The notes under the pieces: generated by a model
What the model saw: only the letters and a program-made list of their open reading frames with translations
What the model was told of the DNA's origin: nothing
The model's database searches: none
In this document: positions 14,989 to 24,173 of the stretch, one piece after another
Position numbering within the stretch: position 1 is the stretch's first letter
Layout: every line of letters begins with the position of its first letter
Source of the DNA: Flavobacterium sp. A45
Lineage (GTDB): Bacteria > Bacteroidota > Bacteroidia > Flavobacteriales > Flavobacteriaceae
Assembly (NCBI RefSeq): GCF_002001005.1
Contig: NZ_MUNX01000146.1
Span: 124,001-188,000, forward strand
Length of the DNA: 64,000 nucleotides
Direction of reading: 5' to 3'
Translations under genes and position numbers: made by a program

Positions 14989-17760
14989 ATGGATAGGTTT
15001 TCATTTTTAAACGCAGCGCATACAGAATTTTTTGCTCAATTATACGATCAATATTTAGAAAATCCAGATAGCGTAGAACCAAGCTGGAGAAGTTTTTTTC
15101 AAGGTTTCGACTTTGGAATGACTACTTATAATGATGAAAATCCAGTTCAGCGAATTGTTGAGTATGTGGAGAGCAATACTGACTGCAGTTTGGTTTCGGA
15201 TAAACTGCAAAAAGAATTCAATGTTTTAAAATTAATTGATGGATACCGCACACGTGGACATTTATTCACTAAAACAAATCCGGTTCGTGACCGCAGAACA
15301 TATAGCCCGACTTTGGATATTGAAAACTTCGGATTAACAACTGCTGATCTTTCAACTGTTTTTGATGCAGCTAAGGTAATTGGTGTTCCTCCGTGTTCTT
15401 TGCAAGATATTGTAGCGCGCCTTGAAGCTATTTACTGTCAGTATATTGGGGTTGAATATATGTATATCAGGAATCCTGGTGTTGTAAAATGGATTCAAGA
15501 CAAATTGGGCGTAAACAATAACCAGCCTAATTTCTCTGTTGAGGAAAAGAAAACAATCTTAAATAAATTAAATCAAGCCGTTTCTTTTGAGAACTTTTTG
15601 CATACCAAATATGTAGGTCAAAAACGTTTCTCATTAGAAGGAGGAGAATCTGTAATTCCTGCTCTTGATGCTTTGATTGAAAAAGCTGCCGAAAAAGGAG
15701 TGGAGCAGTTTGTGATGGGTATGGCTCACCGTGGACGTTTGAATGTTTTGGCTAACATTTTCGGAAAATCTACTCAAGATATCTTCGGTGAATTTGACGG
15801 AAAAGATTACGATCAAGAGTATTTTGACGGAGACGTAAAATATCACTTAGGTCTTACTGCCGATAAAGTAACTAAATCTGGTAAAAAAATAAACATCAAT
15901 TTAGCTCCAAATCCATCGCATCTTGAAACAGTAGGTGCAGTAATCGAAGGAATTACAAGAGCAAAACAAGATAAGTATTTCGCAGATGATTTCTCTAAAG
16001 TCTTGCCAATTGCCGTTCACGGTGATGCTGCAATTGCAGGGCAGGGTATTTTGTATGAAATCATTCAAATGTCATTGCTTGACGGATACAAAACAGGCGG
16101 TACGATTCACATCGTAATCAATAACCAGGTTGGTTTTACCACTAATTATTTAGATGCTCGTTCTTCTACTTATTGTACAGATGTTGCCAAAGTAACACTT
16201 TCGCCAGTATTGCACGTAAATGCAGATGATGCGGAGGCTGTTGTACATGCTATGTCTTTTGCGTTGGATTATAGAATGGAGTATGGACGTGATGTCTTTA
16301 TCGATTTATTAGGATACAGAAAATACGGTCATAACGAAGGTGATGAACCTCGTTTTACACAACCTGTTTTATATAAAATCATTGCAAAACATCAAAATCC
16401 TAGAGATATTTATGCTGAAAAACTTTTGTCAGAAAGAGTTATTGATGCCAATTATGTAAATACAATTGAGAAAGAATACAAAGCGGATCTTGAACAAAAT
16501 TTAGAAGCCTCCCGCAAAAAAGGTCTGACAATCATTACTCCATTTATGCAGAATGAATGGAAAGGATTTAATCAGGTTTCTGATGATGTGATGCTTCAAA
16601 AAGTAGATACCTCTTTTGCGAAAAAATCACTAGATTCTATTATCAAAACAGTATCGACTTTACCATCTGATAAAAAATTCATTAACAAAATAACCAAAAT
16701 TGTTTCTGACAGAAAAGCAGGATATGATAATAATACAGTTGATTGGGGAACTGCCGAAACATTAGCTTACGGTTCTCTTTTGAGTGAAGGATTTGATGTT
16801 CGTATTTCAGGTCAGGACGTAGAGCGTGGTACATTCTCTCACCGTCACGCAGTAGTTAAAGTAGAAGATTCTGAGGAAGAAGTGATTTTATTGAACGCTA
16901 TCGAAAACAAAAAAGGAAACTTTGGTATTTTCAATTCACATTTATCGGAGTATGGTGTTCTTGGTTTTGATTATGGTTATGCCTTGGCAAATCCAAATGC
17001 ATTAACTATTTGGGAAGCACAATTTGGAGATTTCAGTAATGGAGCACAAATTATGATTGACCAATATATTTCTTGCGGTGAAGACAAATGGAACAATCAA
17101 AACGGTATTGTTTTATTATTGCCTCACGGATATGAAGGGCAGGGAGCAGAACACTCATCTGCAAGAATGGAGCGTTACTTACAGCTTTGTGCCAGACATA
17201 ATATGTATGTTGCCGATTGTACAACGCCAGCCAACTTCTTCCACTTGTTGAGAAGACAAATGAAAACTACTTTCCGTAAGCCACTTGTAGTATTCTCTCC
17301 AAAGAGTTTATTGCGTGATCCAAGATGTGTTTCTACTGTAGAAGAATTAGCAAAAGGAAGTTTCCAGGAAACTATCGATGACGAAACAGTAAACAAAAAA
17401 GAGGTAAAAACATTGGTTTTCGTTACAGGTAAATTCTATTATGATATTGTTGCCGAAAGAGGAAACAATGGAAGAAATGATGTAGCGGTTGTTCGTATCG
17501 AGCAGTTATTCCCTTTCCCAGCAGAACAGATTAAAGCGATTATTGCTAAGTATCCAAACGCTGACGATTATGTTTGGGCACAGGAAGAGCCTAAAAACAT
17601 GGGAGCTTATAGCTTTATGCTGATGAATTTCGACTTTATCAAATGGAGATTGGCTTCATTAAAAGCGTATGCAGCTCCAGCATCAGGAAGTTACACAAGA
17701 GCAAAACGTCGTCATGCAGATGCTATCAGAATGGTATTCGACAAAAATTTATTTAGATAA
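14989..17760 (+). CDS. sucA: 2-oxoglutarate dehydrogenase E1 component
   Basis: It has 923 residues, the usual OdhA/SucA length. It uses thiamine diphosphate to decarboxylate 2-oxoglutarate and hands the succinyl group to the E2 lipoyl arm in the citric acid cycle. Visible hallmarks: N-terminal FAQLYDQYLENPDSVEPSW, MGMAHRGRLNVLAN, PNPSHLE, AVHGDAAIAGQG and IVINNQVGFTT, and in the C-terminal half RHAVVKVED and LPHGYEGQGAEHSSAR. I chose the ATG at 14989 (MDRFSFLNAAHTEFF); a longer frame to 14839 crosses the promoter region and overlaps the divergent gene. sucB follows after 89 bases. Confidence 0.96.
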   Translation: MDRFSFLNAAHTEFFAQLYDQYLENPDSVEPSWRSFFQGFDFGMTTYNDENPVQRIVEYVESNTDCSLVSDKLQKEFNVLKLIDGYRTRGHLFTKTNPVRDRRTYSPTLDIENFGLTTADLSTVFDAAKVIGVPPCSLQDIVARLEAIYCQYIGVEYMYIRNPGVVKWIQDKLGVNNNQPNFSVEEKKTILNKLNQAVSFENFLHTKYVGQKRFSLEGGESVIPALDALIEKAAEKGVEQFVMGMAHRGRLNVLANIFGKSTQDIFGEFDGKDYDQEYFDGDVKYHLGLTADKVTKSGKKININLAPNPSHLETVGAVIEGITRAKQDKYFADDFSKVLPIAVHGDAAIAGQGILYEIIQMSLLDGYKTGGTIHIVINNQVGFTTNYLDARSSTYCTDVAKVTLSPVLHVNADDAEAVVHAMSFALDYRMEYGRDVFIDLLGYRKYGHNEGDEPRFTQPVLYKIIAKHQNPRDIYAEKLLSERVIDANYVNTIEKEYKADLEQNLEASRKKGLTIITPFMQNEWKGFNQVSDDVMLQKVDTSFAKKSLDSIIKTVSTLPSDKKFINKITKIVSDRKAGYDNNTVDWGTAETLAYGSLLSEGFDVRISGQDVERGTFSHRHAVVKVEDSEEEVILLNAIENKKGNFGIFNSHLSEYGVLGFDYGYALANPNALTIWEAQFGDFSNGAQIMIDQYISCGEDKWNNQNGIVLLLPHGYEGQGAEHSSARMERYLQLCARHNMYVADCTTPANFFHLLRRQMKTTFRKPLVVFSPKSLLRDPRCVSTVEELAKGSFQETIDDETVNKKEVKTLVFVTGKFYYDIVAERGNNGRNDVAVVRIEQLFPFPAEQIKAIIAKYPNADDYVWAQEEPKNMGAYSFMLMNFDFIKWRLASLKAYAAPASGSYTRAKRRHADAIRMVFDKNLFR

Positions 17761-17767
17761 TTAAGAA

Positions 17768-17842
17768 TTGTTTCAAGTTTAAAGTTTCAGGTTTGTAAAT
17801 GAACGCGACATGAAACTTTAAACAATTTAAACTTTAAACAAA
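17768..17842. repeat. intergenic word repeat between sucA and sucB
   Basis: Words GTTTAAAGTTTCAGG on the left and TGAAACTTTAAAC with TTTAAACTTTAAAC on the right can pair. The structure would sit in the sucAB mRNA and could adjust E1:E2 output. Confidence 0.5.
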
Positions 17843-17849
17843 GAATAAG

Positions 17850-19082
17850 ATGATTTTAGAAATGAAAGTCCCATCACCAGGGGAATCAATCAAAGAAGTA
17901 GAAATTGCAACATGGTTAGTTAAAGACGGAGATTATGTAGAAAAAGACCAAGCTATAGCTGAGGTTGATTCTGACAAAGCAACACTTGAATTGCCAGCTG
18001 AAATGAGCGGAATTATCACTCTAAAAGCAGAAGAAGGCGATACAGTAGCGGTTGGGGCAGTAGTTTGTCTTATTGATACTGATGGAGCAAAACCAGCTGG
18101 TGGTGCACCAGCAGCAGCTCCAGTAGCTGAAGCGCCAAAAGCAACACCTGTACCAGTGGCTCCGGCTCCAGTAGCAGCAGCTCCAGCGCCAGTAGCATCT
18201 TATGCAGCAGGAACACCGTCTCCAGCAGCTAAAAAAATATTAGACGAAAAAAATATCGCTCCAGCAACAGTTTCAGGAACTGGTAAAGGCGGAAGAATAA
18301 CTAAAGACGATGCTGTAAATGCAGTGCCTTCAATGGGAACTCCAACAGGAGGTTCTCGCGGTACTGAAAGAACTAAATTGTCTATGTTGCGTCGTAAAGT
18401 AGCTGAAAGATTAGTTGCTGCCAAAAATGAAACAGCAATGTTGACTACTTTCAACGAAGTAAACATGACGCCAATTAACTTGATTCGTAACGAATACAAA
18501 GATGCTTTCAAAGCAAAACATGGTGGACTTGGTTTAGGTTATATGTCATTCTTTACAAAAGCAGTTACTAGAGCCTTAGAATTGTATCCAGACGTAAATT
18601 CTATGATGGATGGTGACCATAAAATTGCTTTTGATTTTGCAGATATCTCTATCGCAGTTTCAGGACCAAAAGGACTTATGGTTCCTGTAGTTCGTAATGC
18701 AGAAAACTTGACTTTCCGTGGAGTTGAAGCTGAAATTAAAAGATTAGCGCTTAGAGCTCGTGACGGACAAATTACTGTTGACGATATGACAGGAGGAACT
18801 TTTACAATCACTAACGGTGGTGTTTTTGGATCTATGTTGTCTACTCCAATCATCAATCCTCCTCAATCTGGAATCCTTGGAATGCACAACATTATCGAGC
18901 GTCCGATTGCCGTAAACGGTAAAGTGGAAATTCACCCAATGATGTATGTAGCGCTTTCTTATGACCACAGAATTATCGACGGTCGTGAGTCTGTTGGTTT
19001 CTTAGTTGCTGTAAAAGAAGCTTTAGAAAACCCATTAGAATTGTTGATGGGCGGTAACGCTAAAAAAGCATTGGAATTGTAA
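17850..19082 (+). CDS. sucB: dihydrolipoyl succinyltransferase (2-oxoglutarate dehydrogenase E2)
   Basis: A 410-residue E2 with one lipoyl domain at residues 1-76 (lipoyl-lysine Lys43 in [10 protein letters not shown]), an Ala/Pro-rich linker at about 83-118, a peripheral subunit-binding domain at about 120-155 ([14 protein letters not shown]) and the catalytic acyltransferase domain from about 175, with the active-site stretch [11 protein letters not shown] near the end. It forms the core of the complex with SucA. The E3 gene is not in the window. A strong terminator follows. Confidence 0.96.
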   Translation: MILEMKVPSPGESIKEVEIATWLVKDGDYVEKDQAIAEVDSDKATLELPAEMSGIITLKAEEGDTVAVGAVVCLIDTDGAKPAGGAPAAAPVAEAPKATPVPVAPAPVAAAPAPVASYAAGTPSPAAKKILDEKNIAPATVSGTGKGGRITKDDAVNAVPSMGTPTGGSRGTERTKLSMLRRKVAERLVAAKNETAMLTTFNEVNMTPINLIRNEYKDAFKAKHGGLGLGYMSFFTKAVTRALELYPDVNSMMDGDHKIAFDFADISIAVSGPKGLMVPVVRNAENLTFRGVEAEIKRLALRARDGQITVDDMTGGTFTITNGGVFGSMLSTPIINPPQSGILGMHNIIERPIAVNGKVEIHPMMYVALSYDHRIIDGRESVGFLVAVKEALENPLELLMGGNAKKALEL

Positions 19083-19106
19083 AATAATTTTATTTCAATA
19101 TAGTAG

Positions 19107-19139
19107 AATCCCGTTTGAGAAATCAAACGGGATTTTTTG
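19107..19139 (+). terminator. terminator of sucAB
   Basis: A 12-bp perfect stem (19107-19118 with 19123-19134; CCCGTTTGA core), a GAAA tetraloop and a T run. Confidence 0.9.
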
Positions 19140-19169
19140 TTTATTTGCCCCACCAACAAAATACTATTT

Positions 19170-20405
19170 ATGGCATCAAACAAAAAACAGGCTGCTATCG
19201 GCTTTATCTTCATCACAATGTTAATCGATATTACGGGTTGGGGAATTATCATTCCAGTTATCCCAAAACTGATTAAAGAATTAATACATGGTGATGTTAG
19301 TGAAGCAGCAAAATATGGTGGTTGGCTAACATTTGCGTATGCGATAACCCAATTTATGTTTGCGCCTCTAATTGGTAATTTGAGTGATAAATTTGGGCGA
19401 AGACCCATAATCTTGATTTCGCTTTTTGCTTTTTCACTGGATTATATTTTGCTGGCATTTGCGCCAACGATTACATGGCTGTTTATAGGACGAATAATAG
19501 CCGGATTAACAGGAGCAAGTATTTCAACCGCTTCGGCGTATATAGCCGATGTGAGTACGCCAGAGAACAGAGCCAAAAATTTTGGTATGATTGGTGTGGC
19601 TTTTGGCCTCGGATTTATAATCGGTCCAGTTATTGGGGGTGTTTTGGGACATTACGGATCCAGAATTCCGTTTTATGCAGCAGCCGTTTTATGCATGCTG
19701 AATTTCTTGTATGGCTATTTTATTTTGCCCGAATCATTATCAAAAGAAAACAGAAGGCCAGTAAATTTAAAAAGAGCCAATCCAATTGGAGCTTTTTTGA
19801 ATTTAAAAAAGTACCCTTCCCTATATGGATTATTGTTTGCTCTGTTTTTGATTTATGTAGCATCACATGCAGTTGAAAGTAATTGGAGCTATTTTACAAT
19901 GTATAAATTCAGCTGGGATGAAAAAATGGTCGGAATATCGCTGGGAGTTGTTGGTGTTTTGGTAAGTCTGGTTCAAGGAGGACTAATACGCTGGACTAGC
20001 CGAAAATTTGGAAATGAAAAAAGCATTTATATCGGAATGACATTATATACTATTGGAATGTTTTTGTTTGCTTTTGCTTCCGAAAGCTGGATGATGTTTC
20101 TCTTCTTGATTCCGTATTGTCTTGCCGGAATCGCTGGTCCAGCATTGCGAGCCATAATTTCAAATCATGTTTTGCCATCAGAACAAGGTGAAATACAAGG
20201 AACAATTGCGAGTTTAATGAGTGCTGCAACCATTATTGGGCCACCAGTAATGTCAGGTCTTTTTTATTATTTTACACATAAAGGGGCGCCATTTGAATTT
20301 GCGGGAATGTCATTTATTCTTGGTGGTTTATTAATGATGGCTAGTGGAATTATATCTTATTTTGCATTGAAAAAGTATGCTACTTCAAATACAAACAATG
20401 ATTGA
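19170..20405 (+). CDS. MFS exporter, TCR/Tet family
   Basis: A 411-residue, 12-helix major facilitator protein. Hallmarks of the Tet-like drug-proton antiporter branch are GWGIIIPVIPKLIKEL in helix 1, motif A (GNLSDKFGRRPIIL) and the SAYIADVSTPENRAK loop after helix 4, followed by GLGFIIGPVIGG in helix 5. Many chromosomal members do not confer tetracycline resistance, so resistance should not be assumed. The ATG at 19170 gives the normal N-terminus; the earlier in-frame ATG at 19137 overlaps the sucB terminator. Its 3' end overlaps the convergent gene by 26 bases. Confidence 0.88.
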   Translation: MASNKKQAAIGFIFITMLIDITGWGIIIPVIPKLIKELIHGDVSEAAKYGGWLTFAYAITQFMFAPLIGNLSDKFGRRPIILISLFAFSLDYILLAFAPTITWLFIGRIIAGLTGASISTASAYIADVSTPENRAKNFGMIGVAFGLGFIIGPVIGGVLGHYGSRIPFYAAAVLCMLNFLYGYFILPESLSKENRRPVNLKRANPIGAFLNLKKYPSLYGLLFALFLIYVASHAVESNWSYFTMYKFSWDEKMVGISLGVVGVLVSLVQGGLIRWTSRKFGNEKSIYIGMTLYTIGMFLFAFASESWMMFLFLIPYCLAGIAGPALRAIISNHVLPSEQGEIQGTIASLMSAATIIGPPVMSGLFYYFTHKGAPFEFAGMSFILGGLLMMASGIISYFALKKYATSNTNND

Positions 20406-20817
20406 AATAGTCAATAATTCCCTTGCCTTTCATCAAAACATCGGCACCAATGATACCATGAACAGGTTTTACTTTATAATGACCCAAAGCTTCATTCACA
20501 TGTGATAAATCGAAGATTACAAGATCGAACTTATTATGTTTCCAATTGTTTAGCTTGAGTTTGTTGTTGGAGGATATTTGTGTTAACATTCCTGTTGCTC
20601 CCGCACCAGAAGCTTTGGTTTTGGAATTCTTGGCTTCCAATGCAAAATATTCAATGCTTTCAAATCCCACACAGCTGTTGGAAGCGCCGGTATCCAGTAT
20701 GAAATTTCCTTTTACACCATTGATTTTTGCTTTAATCAAAAGATGTTGTGTTTTGGTGACTTTAAACTTGATTTTTTTATAATCTACCTTCTTTAGTTTA
20801 TCGTGTAAATTCTTCAT
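20380..20817 (-). CDS. retropepsin-like aspartic protease family protein
   Basis: It has 145 residues with the clan AA signature: KAKINGVKGNFILDTGASNSCVG (catalytic Asp in DTGA) and a later hydrophobic ILE-GLY stretch VHGIIGADVLMKGKG matching the conserved second half. Members act as homodimers, each chain giving one aspartate. There is no signal peptide or membrane helix, so it is probably cytoplasmic. The protein target is unknown. It converges with and overlaps the MFS gene. Confidence 0.8.
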   Translation of the reverse strand: MKNLHDKLKKVDYKKIKFKVTKTQHLLIKAKINGVKGNFILDTGASNSCVGFESIEYFALEAKNSKTKASGAGATGMLTQISSNNKLKLNNWKHNKFDLVIFDLSHVNEALGHYKVKPVHGIIGADVLMKGKGIIDYFNHCLYLK

Positions 20818-20920
20818 GTTGGAAATGACTTTTGTGTAAAGTAAAAATAGTGTTATACTGCGTATGTTTCCCTATTTAGACTTATAAAAATGATTAGGGG
20901 ACTTTATGAAACCCCATTTT

Positions 20921-20951
20921 TTTGGAAAGCCCGCTTTTTAGAGTAATTTTG
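20921..20951 (+). promoter_or_regulatory. promoter of tatD
   Basis: TTTG (20921-20924), 19 bp, TAATTTTG (20944-20951): an exact match to the Bacteroidota consensus. The predicted start gives a leader of only about a dozen bases before the TTG start codon. Confidence 0.7.
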
Positions 20952-20969
20952 CAACATTAAATTTTACAC

Positions 20970-21749
20970 TTGGAAACAAAGGCAATACTTACCGATACCC
21001 ACACGCATTTATATTCTGAAGAATTTGATTTGGATAGAAGCGAAATGATGCAACGCGCCATTGATAATGGTGTTACACGCTTTTTTGTCCCAGCAATAGA
21101 CTCGACTTGTACGCAAAGCATGTATGATTTGGAACGAGATTATCCTAACAATGTATTCTTGATGATGGGTTTACATCCTACTTATGTTAAGGATAATTAT
21201 TTGGAGGAATTGCAGCATGTCGAAAATGAGTTAGCTAAAAGAAAGTTCGTCGCTATTGGTGAAATAGGGATTGATTTGTATTGGGATAAAACGCATTTGC
21301 CTGAACAGCAAATTGCGTTTAGAAAACAAATTCAGTTAGCCAAACAATATAAACTTCCGATAGTGATTCATTGTCGGGAGGCTTTTGATGAAATATTCGA
21401 AATTTTGGAAGAAGAAAAATCACCTGAGTTGTTTGGTATTTTTCATTGCTTTACGGGGACTTATGAGCAGGCTTTACAGGCGATATCCTATAATATGAAA
21501 TTGGGAATAGGTGGGGTTGTTACTTTTAAAAACGGGAAAATAGATCAATTCTTAAACAAAATAGATCTGAAACATATTGTTTTGGAAACAGATTCTCCTT
21601 ATTTGGCTCCAATTCCGTACCGTGGCAAACGCAACGAAAGCAGCTATTTAATAAATGTTGTAGATAAATTGGCTCAGATTTATGGTCTTTCGGCAAATGA
21701 GATAGCAACCGTAACAACAGATAATTCTGCAGAAATATTCGGTATTTAA
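20970..21749 (+). CDS. tatD: TatD-family metal-dependent deoxyribonuclease
   Basis: It has 259 residues, a TIM-barrel hydrolase that degrades DNA 3'-5' and is linked to DNA repair and turnover. Metal ligands are all visible: DTHTHLY near residue 10, GEIGIDLYW, HCREAFDE, FHCFTG and ETDSPYLAP. The reading frame has no ATG before the metal site; a TTG at 20970 is the only reasonable start, because an in-frame stop lies just upstream, and it sits correctly behind the promoter. Confidence 0.92.
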   Translation: METKAILTDTHTHLYSEEFDLDRSEMMQRAIDNGVTRFFVPAIDSTCTQSMYDLERDYPNNVFLMMGLHPTYVKDNYLEELQHVENELAKRKFVAIGEIGIDLYWDKTHLPEQQIAFRKQIQLAKQYKLPIVIHCREAFDEIFEILEEEKSPELFGIFHCFTGTYEQALQAISYNMKLGIGGVVTFKNGKIDQFLNKIDLKHIVLETDSPYLAPIPYRGKRNESSYLINVVDKLAQIYGLSANEIATVTTDNSAEIFGI

Positions 21750-21812
21750 TATCGATTTTCTGTAACTTTAATATTTTTTTTGTTCTTTTGTCCAACTAAA
21801 TTGAAAACCAAA

Positions 21813-22949
21813 ATGAATAAATTTGATGCGATTCGGTCTTTTTATGATTCCGAAATAAACGAAGGAATAATAAAAGTTATTGATCATCCCATGATGAAAG
21901 CTTTAATGAACTTTTGTTTTCCGGGACAAGACGATGAAATTTGGAAAGAACAGCTTCGTAAAACTCATTCTATTCGTGATTTTCAATGCAACTTTATTTA
22001 TTATGGAGTGCAACAGGTATTGGAGAAAAGCTCAGAGGGTTTAACCACATCCGGTTTTGAAAAGTTAGAAAAAAACACTTCTTATCTTTTTATTTCAAAT
22101 CATAGAGATATCGTTTTGGATACAACTTTGTTGAATGCTTCTCTCTTTGAGCACGGGCTGGATATGACTTCATCTGCTATTGGTGATAATTTAGTTAAAA
22201 AAACGTTTTTAAGAATATTAGCCAAATTAAATAGGAATTTTTTAGTACAGCGTGGATTATCACCAAGGGAATTGTTGGTGAGTTCCAAATTGCTGTCTGA
22301 ATATATGGCTCAGTTGTTGTTGCATGAAAATCGTTCGGTTTGGATTGCGCAACGCGAAGGAAGAACCAAAGACGGAAATGATGAAACGAATCCTGGGGTT
22401 TTGAAAATGATTGCCATGGGGTCTGATGAGCCTAACATAATGGATTATTTTAAGAAAATTAAAATTGTTCCGGTTTCTATTTCTTACGAGTATGACCCAA
22501 CAGATGCTCTAAAAATGCCGCAGTTATTGGCAGAAGCAAATAATGAGATTTATAAGAAAGAGAAAAACGAAGATTTCAAGACTTTGTTAAGTGGAATCAT
22601 TGGGCAAAAGAAAAGAATTCACATACATATAGGAGATGTTCTCGATACTGAAATCGATGAAATCATTAAAAATGTAGATACTACAAACAAGCAAGTACAA
22701 GCATTGGCTCAAGTAATTGATGATTCCATTTTGAGCAATTACAAATTGTGGACTACCAATTTTATTGCTTACGATATTTTGAACTGCTCGAATCGATTTG
22801 CTCATTTGTATACCGAAAATGAAAAATTGCTTTTTGAGCGTCGCTTGGAAATGAGAATTGATCACGAACATCCAGTTGCCAAACAAGGGTTTTTGGACAT
22901 GTACGCGAATCCAGTTGTCAATAAATTGAAATATGTCGATGAACTCTAA
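21813..22949 (+). CDS. glycerophospholipid acyltransferase (PlsC/GPAT-like)
   Basis: A 378-residue protein with the acyltransferase motif I HX4D as ISNHRDIVLDT, motif II/III-like FLVQRGLSPREL and QREGRTKDG, and a later VPVSISYEYDPT. It probably acylates glycerol-phosphate lipids at the inner membrane. It is longer than classical PlsC, with an extra C-terminal half, as is usual for this Bacteroidota group. The ATG at 21813 (MNKFDAIRSF) is preferred to the one at 21780. It overlaps the asparaginase start by 17 bases, so the two are co-translated. Confidence 0.8.
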   Translation: MNKFDAIRSFYDSEINEGIIKVIDHPMMKALMNFCFPGQDDEIWKEQLRKTHSIRDFQCNFIYYGVQQVLEKSSEGLTTSGFEKLEKNTSYLFISNHRDIVLDTTLLNASLFEHGLDMTSSAIGDNLVKKTFLRILAKLNRNFLVQRGLSPRELLVSSKLLSEYMAQLLLHENRSVWIAQREGRTKDGNDETNPGVLKMIAMGSDEPNIMDYFKKIKIVPVSISYEYDPTDALKMPQLLAEANNEIYKKEKNEDFKTLLSGIIGQKKRIHIHIGDVLDTEIDEIIKNVDTTNKQVQALAQVIDDSILSNYKLWTTNFIAYDILNCSNRFAHLYTENEKLLFERRLEMRIDHEHPVAKQGFLDMYANPVVNKLKYVDEL

Positions 22950-23967
22950 TCCTAAAATTCTTTTGATTTATACCGGTGGAACGATCGGTATGAGAAAGGA
23001 TTTTGAAACGGGAGCACTTAAGGCTTTCAATTTTAGTAAACTTCTCCATAATATTCCCGAATTAAAATTACTGGATTGTGAGATAGATACTTTTTCGTTT
23101 GAAAATCCTATTGATTCTTCTAACATGAACCCTGAGCACTGGGCAGAAATTGCTCGTACTATTGAGAATAACTATCCCAATTTTGATGGTTTTGTGGTGC
23201 TTCACGGTTCGGATACTATGTCTTATTCGGCTTCGGCATTGAGTTTTATGCTCGAAAATCTTGCAAAACCTATCATTTTCACCGGCTCGCAATTACCTAT
23301 TGGGGATTTGAGAACCGATGCCAAAGAAAATTTAATCACAGCAATTCAAATTGCTTCTTTACAGGAAAATGGCAAACCATTAATCAAAGAAGTTTGTCTT
23401 TATTTCGAATATAAATTATACCGTGGAAATAGAACTGTCAAGATAAATGCTGAACATTTTAGGGCATTTATTTCCCCTAATTATCCTTTTTTGGTCGAGT
23501 CCGGAGTTCATTTAAAAATAAATTCGGAATTGTTTTTGCCTTCAAATGATGGAGTTTCTTTAAAAGTTCACATGCATTTGGATAATAATGTAGCGATCAT
23601 CAAAATGTTTCCGGGAATAAGTGAAACAGTACTCTCTGCAATTTTGAATATTCAGAGTTTAAAAGGGATTGTACTCGAAACTTACGGCGCAGGAAATGCA
23701 CCTACGGAAGATTGGTTTTTGACGCTTTTGCAAAATGCAATAAATAGAGGTTTACATATTGTAAATGTTACGCAATGTTCGATAGGCAGTGTGAGCATGG
23801 GGCATTATGAAACGAGTACCACTATGAAAAAACTGGGAATTATTTCGGGAAAAGATATTACTACAGAAGCTGCAATTACTAAATTAATGTATTTATTGGG
23901 GCAAAATATAGCTTCGTCAGACTTCAAAAATGTATTCGAAACTTCATTAAGGGGAGAAATGCAATAA
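22933..23967 (+). CDS. ansA: type I L-asparaginase (cytoplasmic)
   Basis: It has 344 residues and hydrolyses asparagine to aspartate and ammonia. Catalytic motifs are intact: YTGGTIGM (first Thr), VVLHGSDTMSYSASAL (second Thr and Asp) and DLRTDAKENL (Lys). There is no signal peptide, in keeping with the low-affinity cytoplasmic type. The start may be the ATG at 22933 or the one at 22939; both overlap the acyltransferase gene. Confidence 0.9.
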   Translation: MSMNSNPKILLIYTGGTIGMRKDFETGALKAFNFSKLLHNIPELKLLDCEIDTFSFENPIDSSNMNPEHWAEIARTIENNYPNFDGFVVLHGSDTMSYSASALSFMLENLAKPIIFTGSQLPIGDLRTDAKENLITAIQIASLQENGKPLIKEVCLYFEYKLYRGNRTVKINAEHFRAFISPNYPFLVESGVHLKINSELFLPSNDGVSLKVHMHLDNNVAIIKMFPGISETVLSAILNIQSLKGIVLETYGAGNAPTEDWFLTLLQNAINRGLHIVNVTQCSIGSVSMGHYETSTTMKKLGIISGKDITTEAAITKLMYLLGQNIASSDFKNVFETSLRGEMQ

Positions 23968-24027
23968 TATTGATTTTTTTACTTTCAAAATTCATTTTTT
24001 TTAATGTTCTTTGCACACCAAAATAAT

Positions 24028-24114
24028 AGAGAGGTGTCCGAGTGGTTGAAGGAGCTAGCCTGGAAAGCTAGTATATGGGTAACTGTATCGAGGGTTCGAA
24101 TCCCTTCCTCTCTG
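24028..24114 (+). tRNA. tRNA-Ser (anticodon GGA)
   Basis: An 87-base class II tRNA: acceptor stem AGAGAGG with CCTCTCT, D arm GTCCGAGTGGTTGAAGGA, anticodon stem CTAGC/GCTAG with loop CTGGAAA (anticodon GGA), a long variable arm and T-loop GGTTCGAATCC. The discriminator is G, as expected for serine; a complete CCA is not encoded. Confidence 0.96.
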
Positions 24115-24118
24115 CAGA

Positions 24119-24155
24119 AAAAAAGCGTTGTGTCAAATTGATACAACGCTTTTTT
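24119..24155 (+). terminator. terminator after tRNA-Ser
   Basis: A long stem AAAAAAGCGTTGT with ACAACGCTTTTTT, with one mismatch in the extended part, ending in T. It also suits the convergent gluconokinase gene. Confidence 0.8.
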
Positions 24156-24173
24156 AGTTTATGATTTTTTACT

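Noticed and set aside
19170..20405. Tetracycline resistance determinant
   Set aside because: The sequence fits the TCR-like MFS branch, but chromosomal members have varied substrates; resistance cannot be inferred.
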